A stretch of 6,535 bases of DNA from assembly GCA_003554005.1 (NCBI GenBank), contig PWEU01000049.1:1-6535 (forward strand), in the 5' to 3' direction. The translations under genes were made by a program, and so were the position numbers. Of this stretch, positions 1 through 4,864 are shown piece after piece. Below the pieces are notes generated by a model that did not search any database, was not told the origin of the DNA, and worked only from the letters and a program-made list of their open reading frames with translations. This DNA is from Nitriliruptoraceae bacterium (lineage in GTDB: Bacteria; Actinomycetota; Nitriliruptoria; Nitriliruptorales; Nitriliruptoraceae). Position 1 is the first letter of the stretch. Each line of letters starts with the position of its first letter.

Positions 1-13
1 CAGCGAGGTGACC

Positions 14-1402
14 ATGTCACGCCCCACCCAGCACGAGCTCGATCAGCGCGGTCGCGAGCAACGTCAGCAGGTCGGTCGTCGCTCCCACGGGCACTGCCCC
101 CGCCCCGAGGAACGTTCCGATCCGTTGGCGATCCTCGCCCTGCAGGACATGGCGCGGGCACCCGACCTGCTGGGCCTGCGCTACGCCCGCATGGCCGTGT
201 CCCCCTTCACGTTCCTGCGGGGCTCGGCGGCGGTGATGGGCGCCGACCTCGCGCGCACACCCACCACCTCGCTGACCACCCAGCTCTGCGGCGACGCCCA
301 TCTGCTGAACATCGAGACCTTCGCCACGCCAGAGCGACGGCTGGTCCTCGATGTGACGGATTTCGACGAGACGATCCGCGGACCCTTCGAGTGGGATCTC
401 AAGCGCATGGCCACCTCGCTGGTGGTCGCGGCACGGGACCGCGGCTTCGACCGCGAGGTGGCCGACGATGCGGTCTACGCCTGCCTCGCGCGCTACCGGG
501 CCGCGATGCGAGAGCACGGGGACAGCGACGTGCTGGACGTCTGGTTCGCGAGCATCGACGAGCAGGAGGTGCTGGACGCGCTCGGTCAGCAGGTGGAGAA
601 CGGTGAGCTCGGGGCCGAGCTGCTGACCACCACCCAGCAGGTGTTCAACCGGGCTCGACGTCGTACGAGCAAGCGCGCCGCCGAGCGGCTCACCGAGGTG
701 GTCGACGGCCGTCTGCGGATGCGCGAGGACCCGCCCGTGCTGTCCCGCGACGTGCTGCCCGAGGATCGCCTCGAGCTGGCGACGCGGTACCTCGAGGGCT
801 ACGTCGCCAGCCTTGCCACCCATCGCCGTGGGCTCCTCGAGCGCTACGAGGTGGTGGATGTCGCCCGCCGGGTGGTCGGGGTCGGCAGCGTCGGCACCCG
901 GTGCTACGTCACCCTGCTGCATGGTCGCGATGAGGACGATCCCCTGGTCCTGCAGCTGAAGGAAGCGGGACCATCGGTGCTCGAACCGCACGTGCCCACC
1001 CGCGGACCCCGCCCCCACGGACGGCGGGTCGTGGAAGGCCAGCGCACGATGCAGGCCGCCAGCGACGTCTTCCTCGGCTGGCTGACGGCGGTCGGACCCG
1101 ATGGGGTGGAGCGCGACTTCTACGTCCGACAGTTCCGCAACATGAAGGGCAGTGTCGACCTCGACAAGCTGGATGCCGACGGTCTGGTCGCCTACGCCAA
1201 GCTGTGCGGTCACCTGCTCGCCGATGCCCACGCCCGCGGTGGCCAGGCCGCCGAGCTCGCGGGCTACCTCGGCAAGAGCGACGGGTTCATCGAGGCGATG
1301 ATCAGCTTCGCCCACGCCTACGCCGACATCACCGAGCACGACCACCAGCTGCTGCTCGACGCCGTCGCGGCGGGCCGGGTTCCCCACGAGCCCGAGGGCT
1401 GA
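14..1402 (+). CDS. DUF2252 (COG4320) family protein, probable kinase-like fold
   Basis: Family assignment rests on the DUF2252 signature blocks: a G-D-A-H-L-L-N motif (residues 93-99), D-F-D-E (116-119), G-P-F-E-W-D-L-K-R (123-131), a GVGSVG loop (289-294), a Q-L-K-E-A strand (lysine 316), E-G-Q-R-T-M-Q (341-347), Y-V-R-Q-F (370-374) and L-A-D-A-H-A-R-G (402-409). At 462 residues it is near the usual family length and looks intact. No signal peptide or membrane segment is visible, so it is probably cytosolic. No reaction has been established for the family that I know of. The GDxHxxN plus DFD pair resembles the catalytic and metal-binding loops of aminoglycoside phosphotransferases, so phosphotransfer or nucleotide binding is an inference. 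ATG at 14 is preferred because GAGG at 5-8 lies 5 bases upstream; an in-frame GTG at 8 overlaps that site. The downstream side is a repeat-rich gap, so it is not obviously in an operon with the next gene. Confidence 0.9.
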   Translation: MSRPTQHELDQRGREQRQQVGRRSHGHCPRPEERSDPLAILALQDMARAPDLLGLRYARMAVSPFTFLRGSAAVMGADLARTPTTSLTTQLCGDAHLLNIETFATPERRLVLDVTDFDETIRGPFEWDLKRMATSLVVAARDRGFDREVADDAVYACLARYRAAMREHGDSDVLDVWFASIDEQEVLDALGQQVENGELGAELLTTTQQVFNRARRRTSKRAAERLTEVVDGRLRMREDPPVLSRDVLPEDRLELATRYLEGYVASLATHRRGLLERYEVVDVARRVVGVGSVGTRCYVTLLHGRDEDDPLVLQLKEAGPSVLEPHVPTRGPRPHGRRVVEGQRTMQAASDVFLGWLTAVGPDGVERDFYVRQFRNMKGSVDLDKLDADGLVAYAKLCGHLLADAHARGGQAAELAGYLGKSDGFIEAMISFAHAYADITEHDHQLLLDAVAAGRVPHEPEG

Positions 1403-1430
1403 GCGGTCTCCCGCGCGGAGTGCCAGCGGG

Positions 1431-1528
1431 CGGGACGAGCGCGCGCGGGCGGGACGAGCGTGCGCGGGCGGGACGAGCGCGCGGGACGAGCGTGCGCGAC
1501 GAGCGTGCGCGAGCGGGACGGGACGACG
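1431..1528. repeat. GC-rich tandem repeat, core CGGGACGAGCG, alternating 19/13-base spacing
   Basis: The 11-base core CGGGACGAGCG starts at 1431, 1450, 1469 and 1482 (exact) and at 1495 (one mismatch, CGCGACGAGCG). A decayed copy follows at 1514-1528. Start-to-start distances are 19, 19, 13, 13 and 19. The linkers are of two kinds only: eight bases of the form YGCGCGRG (1442-1449, 1461-1468, 1506-1513) or two bases YG (1480-1481, 1493-1494). The shorter unit is therefore the longer one minus an internal GCGCGR block, which suggests slippage or unequal exchange between units. A similar 11-mer with one mismatch (CGTGACGAGCG) occurs at 1801-1811 next to the ribosome binding site of the following gene. 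Function is unknown. Confidence 0.8.
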
Positions 1529-1653
1529 CGGGGTGGGGATCCGGTCGCGCATGACCGGTCTCGCGCCCCGCGGCCTCCACCCAGGCCATCGCGGGGTGGG
1601 GATCCGGCCACGAACGACCGGAAGGCCGCCCCGCACCCGACGGACGGCGGTCA
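1528..1653. repeat. Two diverged 63-base direct repeats, each with a hairpin
   Basis: Unit 1 (1528-1590) and unit 2 (1591-1653) share an exact 17-base head, GCGGGGTGGGGATCCGG (1528-1544 and 1591-1607). The next 14 bases match at 10 positions, and a shared GCCCCGC sits at the same offset further on; the tails have otherwise diverged. Each head carries an inverted repeat around a 6-base loop: CCGGTC/GACCGG in unit 1 (1541-1546 with 1553-1558), and CCGGCC/GACCGG in unit 2 (1604-1609 with 1616-1621). In unit 2 the changed base gives a C-A mismatch if the plus strand is transcribed, but a G-U wobble if the minus strand is, so pairing survives only on a minus-strand RNA. This could be a dispersed intergenic repeat family or a decayed small RNA element. 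Confidence 0.65.
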
Positions 1654-1734
1654 CAGGCACGCCGAACGTGCAGCTCCCAGACGGCTCGGTCGCCATACCA
1701 GCCGCCCAACAGCCACCCAACTCCCGCGGACGCC

Positions 1735-1763
1735 TTGACCCCGGCCGGCGCTGGGCGCAGCAT
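1735..1763 (+). promoter_or_regulatory. Candidate sigma-70-type promoter for the alcohol dehydrogenase gene
   Basis: TTGACC at 1735-1740 matches the -35 consensus TTGACA at five of six positions. Seventeen bases on, CAGCAT (1758-1763) matches the -10 consensus only at positions 2, 5 and 6. Transcription would start near 1770, giving a leader of about 55 bases. The leader holds a 5-bp inverted repeat, GGCCG (1784-1788) with CGGCC (1797-1801), shortly before the ribosome binding site; it might be an operator or leader hairpin, but it is short. The weak -10 keeps confidence low. Confidence 0.3.
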
Positions 1764-1810
1764 CGAGGCAGGGGCGAGGTGCCGGCCGCTGGTGACCGGC
1801 CGTGACGAGC

Positions 1811-1817
1811 GAGGAGG
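1811..1817 (+). promoter_or_regulatory. Ribosome binding site fixing the dehydrogenase start
   Basis: GAGGAGG lies 7 bases before the ATG at 1825. It supports that start over an in-frame TTG at 1735, which coincides with the candidate -35 box and would add 30 residues absent from the family. Confidence 0.85.
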
Positions 1818-1824
1818 CGCGAGC

Positions 1825-2859
1825 ATGAAGGCCGTCAGACTCCACCACTACGACGAGTGGCCCTCGGTCGACGAGGTACCGGAGCCGGAGATCACCGGCC
1901 CGCTGGACGTGATCGTGCGGATCGGCGGAGCCGGGCTGTGCCGTACGGACCTCCACATCTGGGAGGGCCAGTGGGCGCCCAAGACCAACATCGAGCTGCC
2001 CTACACGATCGGGCACGAGAACGCCGGCTGGATCCACGCCGTGGGCTCCGCGGTGACCAACGTGGCCGTCGGCGATGCCGTCATCGTGCACCCGCTGATC
2101 ACCTGCGGCCTGTGCCGCCCGTGCCGGGACGGCGACGACATGCACTGCGAGAACGGTGCCTTCCCAGGCATCGACACCGACGGTGGCTGGGCGGAGCTGC
2201 TCAGGACCTCGGCACGTTCGGTGGTGAAGCTGCCCGACGGGGTCCACCCCGCGGACGTCGCCGCCCACGCGGATGCCGGCCTCACGGCCTACCACGCCGT
2301 GAAGACGGCGGTGCTGCGCGGTCTCCTGTTGCCGGGCACCACGGCGGTCGTGGTGGGTGCCGGTGGCCTCGGCCACATCGGCATCCAGTCGCTGACCGCC
2401 CTGTGTTCGGCGGACATCGTCGTGGTCGATCTCTCCGAGGCGGCGCTGGAGCTGGCCCGGGACTGCGGGGCCACCCACACCATCCTGGCCGATGGCACCC
2501 ACGTCGATCAGGTGCTGGAGATGACCGACGGGAAGGGCGCCGAGGTGGTGTTCGACTTCGTCGGTGAGCGTGGCGCGGTCGCCGAAGCCTTCGCGATGAC
2601 CAAGCGCGCGGGCAGCCACTTCGTGATCGGGTACGGCGAGAACATCGACGTCCCCACCATCGATGTGATCTCGACCGAGCGGAGCTTCGTCGGCAGCCTG
2701 GTCGGTACCTACAACGACCTCGTCGAGCTGATGACCCTCGCGGGACAGGGCAAGGTGACCCTCCACACCCAGCGGTTCCCACTGGACGAGGCCGTCCACG
2801 CCATGCAGGAGCTGCACCACGAGCGGCTGCACGGCCGCGGCATCCTGGTCCCGGGCTGA
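1825..2859 (+). CDS. Zinc-dependent, NAD-linked alcohol dehydrogenase (medium-chain, ADH-A-like)
   Basis: A 344-residue medium-chain dehydrogenase/reductase, predicted to interconvert alcohols and aldehydes or ketones with NAD in the cytosol. The N-terminal GroES-like domain has the catalytic zinc site C39, H64 (in G-H-E-N-A-G) and E65. The third ligand is probably D150 in A-D-A-G-L-T-A-Y-H, matching the Cys-His-Asp set known for Rhodococcus ruber ADH-A. Structural zinc cysteines are C94, C97, C100 and C108. The Rossmann domain shows G-A-G-G-L-G-H-I-G (178-186), and D202 ends its second strand, which favours NAD over NADP. F-D-F-V-G and the R-G-I-L-V-P-G C-terminus are also shared with ADH-A. 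Length is normal and all key residues are present. The exact substrate cannot be read from sequence; secondary alcohols and ketones are suggested by the ADH-A likeness. It is alone on its strand and converges on the hydrolase gene. Confidence 0.93.
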   Translation: MKAVRLHHYDEWPSVDEVPEPEITGPLDVIVRIGGAGLCRTDLHIWEGQWAPKTNIELPYTIGHENAGWIHAVGSAVTNVAVGDAVIVHPLITCGLCRPCRDGDDMHCENGAFPGIDTDGGWAELLRTSARSVVKLPDGVHPADVAAHADAGLTAYHAVKTAVLRGLLLPGTTAVVVGAGGLGHIGIQSLTALCSADIVVVDLSEAALELARDCGATHTILADGTHVDQVLEMTDGKGAEVVFDFVGERGAVAEAFAMTKRAGSHFVIGYGENIDVPTIDVISTERSFVGSLVGTYNDLVELMTLAGQGKVTLHTQRFPLDEAVHAMQELHHERLHGRGILVPG

Positions 2860-2868
2860 GGCCGACCG

Positions 2869-3432
2869 TCACCCCACCCGCGCGAGGAACGCCCGGCTGC
2901 GCTCCAGCACCAGCCGCGCAGCCTCGGCGTCGTGGTCGGGCAGGGAACGGTCGGTGAACAGGTGGCGGTCGCCCGGGTAGGTCCATAGCTGCCCGCCGGC
3001 CGTCGCCATGAAGGTCGCGACCTCGTCGAGGTCCTCCCAGGGATCCTCGGCGGCCAGATGCACCTCCAGGGGCACGTCCGCGGGCCATGAATCGCCGAAG
3101 TACCCGAGGGGGACGGCCGCGTGGTACAGCATCGCGCCGACCGCCCCCGGTCGCTGCTGGGCCAGGGACTGCGCGGCGAGCACTCCGAGGGAGAAGCCCG
3201 CGTACACCAGCCCCGGCGGCAGCTGCTCGGCCGCTGCCCTCCCCCGGGCGATGACCGTGTCGACGCCGAGCTCGTCGGCGTGGGCGACCCCGTCATCGAG
3301 GTGGGCGAAGGTGCGACCCTCGTACAGGTCGGGGACGTCCACCTCGTGCCCGGCGGCGCGAAGCTCGTCGGCGAAGGCGAGCACCCCGTCGGTCAGCCCC
3401 TGGGCGTGGTGGAACAGCAGGACCTGCGTCAT
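2869..3432 (-). CDS. Dienelactone hydrolase family protein (serine-type alpha/beta hydrolase)
   Basis: A 187-residue cytosolic alpha/beta hydrolase; no signal peptide is seen. The predicted triad is S81 in the nucleophile elbow G-F-S-L-G (79-83), D130 in A-A-E-D-P, and H157 in G-D-R-H-L-F. The N-terminal F-H-H-A-Q-G-L block (7-13) and P-D-L-Y-E-G (34-39) are typical of the small dienelactone-hydrolase-like proteins common in actinobacteria. Classical dienelactone hydrolases have a cysteine nucleophile and an activating glutamate in the E-I-F-G segment. Here the nucleophile is serine and H-H-A-Q-G replaces that segment, so true dienelactone hydrolysis should not be assumed; an esterase or lactonase on an unknown substrate is the safe reading. 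AGGAGGG at 3444-3438 lies 5 bases before the ATG. Its stop is 9 bases from that of the convergent dehydrogenase gene. It may be partly co-transcribed with the lipoprotein gene 60 bases upstream, across a strong hairpin. Confidence 0.88.
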   Translation of the reverse strand: MTQVLLFHHAQGLTDGVLAFADELRAAGHEVDVPDLYEGRTFAHLDDGVAHADELGVDTVIARGRAAAEQLPPGLVYAGFSLGVLAAQSLAQQRPGAVGAMLYHAAVPLGYFGDSWPADVPLEVHLAAEDPWEDLDEVATFMATAGGQLWTYPGDRHLFTDRSLPDHDAEAARLVLERSRAFLARVG

Positions 3433-3450
3433 CGTCGCCCTCCTGCGATC

Positions 3451-3484
3451 GGTCGCGGGTCCGCAGCGTGCCGGACCCGCGACC
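3451..3484 (-). terminator. Perfect 13-bp-stem hairpin between lipoprotein and hydrolase genes
   Basis: GGTCGCGGGTCCG (3451-3463) and CGGACCCGCGACC (3472-3484) are perfect inverted repeats around an 8-base loop (3464-3471). The structure begins 8 bases after the stop codon of the lipoprotein gene and ends 6 bases before the ribosome binding site of the hydrolase gene, both read on the minus strand. No T tract follows it, so it is not a classical intrinsic terminator. T-less hairpin terminators have been proposed in actinobacteria, and an mRNA stability or processing role between two cistrons is equally possible. Confidence 0.65.
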
Positions 3485-3492
3485 GCCCTGCG

Positions 3493-4596
3493 TCACTCGT
3501 TGCGCTCGGCGTGGGTGGAGCCGTCGCGCTCCTCCAGGATGATGGAGGTCTCGCCCGCGAACTCCTGGCCGGCACCGCCACGCTCGTGCGTGAGCTCGTA
3601 CTCGCCGGCGTACTCCGCCGCGATCAAGAAGCCGGTCAGGATGTCACGCTCGACCTGGCCACCCCGCACGCACCGCTCGCTGACACCGAGGTCCACGACA
3701 CCTCTGCCATCGGGGGCGACCAACGACCAGGACCCCGTGCCACGGGTCGAGCAGGTCTGCGCCTCCACCTCGGTGTTGTCGATCTCGTAGGTCAGCTCGA
3801 GCAGCACCTCGTCGTCCGGCAACGGACCGTCCGCACGGGTCTCGTGGAAGACCCTGCCCTGGGTGATGGTCGCCTGGACGCCGTCGACGTCGAAGGACAC
3901 CCCTTCGAGCGTCGGCTGCTCAACCGGCAGGCGGGTGACAAGCTGGGGCTGGCTGCCGAGCGGCAGGACCGCAGCCGAGCGGCCCATCTCACCGAAGACC
4001 AGCGCGGACGAGTCGACGTCCAGCAGCTCGGCGTCCTCCACGGAGATCGGGATGGTCACCCGGCCGGAGCTGGAGGCCAGACTGGGGATCTCGCGGACCT
4101 CCAGGCTGCCCCGGAGGTTGATGACGTTGTCGCTGCCCGCCTCGTTCCACTGCAGGGAGACGGGGGTGCGCATCGGAGCCCCGGGGTTCGGCGTGGCGTT
4201 GAACACATCGAGGTCGGTGACGAGCTCGAAGCCGCGGACCCGCTGTTGGACCTCACCGCCGGTCTCGTCGGCGTGCTGCTGGTCGAGGTCGATGACCTCC
4301 AGCCCCGTGACCGTGAACTCGAACCCCTGCTGGTAGACGGTCCCCGTGGGCGGCTGCGCGATGAGGCCCGAGAGGTCGACCGGCTCGGCGGCGTCCACCG
4401 CCTGGGTGTCGTCGGTGTCGGCGTCCTCGGGCTCGGCCTCGGCCTCGGCTGCAGCCTCGGCATCCTCGGCCGCACGTTGCGCGGCGTCGGCGAGCTCCTG
4501 GGCCTGGTCGGCCAGGTCGCTGCCGCCGCACGCGGTGGCCAGCACCGTGGCGGCGGCCAGTGCGGTGACGCTGCGGGTGATCTGTCGTTTCCTCAT
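3493..4596 (-). CDS. Putative lipoprotein with acidic helical stalk and two probable beta-sandwich domains
   Basis: I do not recognise a named family. The 367-residue product starts with R-K-R-Q-I-T-R, then a short hydrophobic alanine-rich segment ending A-T-A-C-G-G-S. C23 is the likely lipidated cysteine, although leucine sits at -4 rather than the preferred -3. Residues 26-60 are alanine and glutamate/aspartate rich and probably form a helical or disordered stalk lifting the protein off the outer face of the membrane. Two beta-rich segments follow (about 88-214 and 230-356), each opening with G-x-x-F-x-V-x-G and containing a L-x-x-x-x-x-V/I-x-N strand, which suggests an internal duplication of an Ig-like or DUF4352-like fold (inference). 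C282 and C309 in the second domain could form a disulfide. A role as a cell-surface binding or envelope protein is plausible but unproven. The start at 4596 is chosen over ATG at 4602 and 4680 on ribosome-site spacing. Confidence 0.8.
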   Translation of the reverse strand: MRKRQITRSVTALAAATVLATACGGSDLADQAQELADAAQRAAEDAEAAAEAEAEPEDADTDDTQAVDAAEPVDLSGLIAQPPTGTVYQQGFEFTVTGLEVIDLDQQHADETGGEVQQRVRGFELVTDLDVFNATPNPGAPMRTPVSLQWNEAGSDNVINLRGSLEVREIPSLASSSGRVTIPISVEDAELLDVDSSALVFGEMGRSAAVLPLGSQPQLVTRLPVEQPTLEGVSFDVDGVQATITQGRVFHETRADGPLPDDEVLLELTYEIDNTEVEAQTCSTRGTGSWSLVAPDGRGVVDLGVSERCVRGGQVERDILTGFLIAAEYAGEYELTHERGGAGQEFAGETSIILEERDGSTHAERNE

Positions 4597-4603
4597 GGAC
4601 ATG

Positions 4604-4608
4604 CCCTC
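4604..4608 (-). promoter_or_regulatory. Ribosome binding site deciding the lipoprotein start
   Basis: GAGGG (4608-4604 on the minus strand) is 7 bases before the ATG at 4596 but only 1 base before the ATG at 4602, so the inner ATG is favoured. The ATG at 4680 would add a proline/arginine-rich stretch ahead of the signal peptide and lacks support. Confidence 0.6.
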
Positions 4609-4748
4609 GCTCGGGGCCGGTGCGCGGCCCGCCGTCGTAGGTGAAGGGGACACGGCCGCGGACCGCGGGCGCGCGGGCACCAGGTCCCGTCGCGACCCTG
4701 TCGTCGCTGCCGCACCGCCCCCCGGCCGGTGGTCGTGTCGTCCCGTGG

Positions 4749-4780
4749 CACCGCCTCCTGGCGGTGGGGGCCGTCGGCCC
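4749..4780 (-). terminator. Candidate terminator: two adjacent hairpins after the TPR regulator
   Basis: CACCGCC (4749-4755) pairs with GGCGGTG (4760-4766) around a TCCT loop. Next to it GGGCC (4768-4772) pairs with GGCCC (4776-4780) around three bases. They lie 85-116 bases after the regulator's stop codon and before the lipoprotein gene, both on the minus strand. No T tract follows on the minus strand, so termination is a guess from position and structure. Confidence 0.35.
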
Positions 4781-4864
4781 TGTCACGCAGTGTCGGCGAT
4801 GTCCGGCCGTGCCTGCAGGCGCCGAACCCCTACTCCACCTCGACCCGGCGGCGGTGCCACGTGG

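Larger units (their letters stand above)
1403..1824. other. Intergenic region with two repeat arrays and a leader
   Basis: About 420 bases with no credible gene. Open frames here are antisense or out-of-frame extensions made of arginine, alanine, proline and serine, with no ribosome binding site or recognisable domain. In order it holds a short GC-rich tandem repeat (about 1431-1528), two 63-base diverged repeats with hairpins (1528-1653), about 80 unremarkable bases, and a candidate promoter and leader for the dehydrogenase gene (1735-1824). No convincing intrinsic terminator follows the upstream gene. The best candidate is a weak 6-bp inverted repeat, 1409-1414 with 1430-1435, which has no T tract. 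Confidence 0.8.
4597..4864. other. Intergenic region between TPR regulator and lipoprotein gene
   Basis: These 268 bases have no credible gene. Near the regulator's stop is the 8-base palindrome CCACGTGG (4857-4864). Further along are two small adjacent hairpins (4749-4780). In the presumed promoter zone of the lipoprotein gene is the symmetric 13-mer CCGCGGACCGCGG (4656-4668), which could be an operator but can also arise by chance at this GC content. I could not find a convincing -35/-10 pair for the lipoprotein gene. Confidence 0.6.

Noticed and set aside
1431..1653. CRISPR-like array
   Set aside because: Units are 11-19 bases apart with no unique spacers, the larger repeat has only two diverged copies, and no cas genes are present.
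17..1720. Long minus-strand open frame of 567 codons opposite the DUF2252 gene
   Set aside because: It is an antisense shadow produced by GC-rich codon bias. It has no family motifs, its start region is repetitive Pro/Arg/Ala sequence from the intergenic repeats, and the plus-strand frame has clear DUF2252 motifs.
1735..1824. N-terminal extension of the dehydrogenase from a TTG at 1735
   Set aside because: The ATG at 1825 has a GAGGAGG site at the right distance and gives the normal family N-terminus M-K-A-V; the TTG lies in the candidate -35 box.
1651..2832. Minus-strand open frame of 393 codons opposite the dehydrogenase
   Set aside because: The plus strand encodes an intact zinc dehydrogenase with all zinc ligands and the NAD motif; the antisense product shows no domain.
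1825..3432. Dehydrogenase and hydrolase as a two-step catabolic operon
   Set aside because: The genes are convergent, not co-directional, and no shared substrate can be read from the sequence; adjacency alone is not enough.
4411..4470. GGCCTC/GGCTCG-type microsatellite in the lipoprotein gene
   Set aside because: It is explained by the coding of the Ala/Glu-rich stalk and is not regular enough to call a separate repeat.
3121..4644. Plus-strand open frame of 507 codons opposite the hydrolase and lipoprotein genes
   Set aside because: It spans two well-supported minus-strand genes, has no recognisable domain, and its leucine/glycine/arginine-rich text mirrors the other strand's codons.
4597..4680. 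Longer lipoprotein start at ATG 4680
   Set aside because: It would bury the signal peptide behind 28 Pro/Arg/Ala-rich residues; the ATG at 4596 has a well-spaced ribosome site and yields a proper lipoprotein signal.
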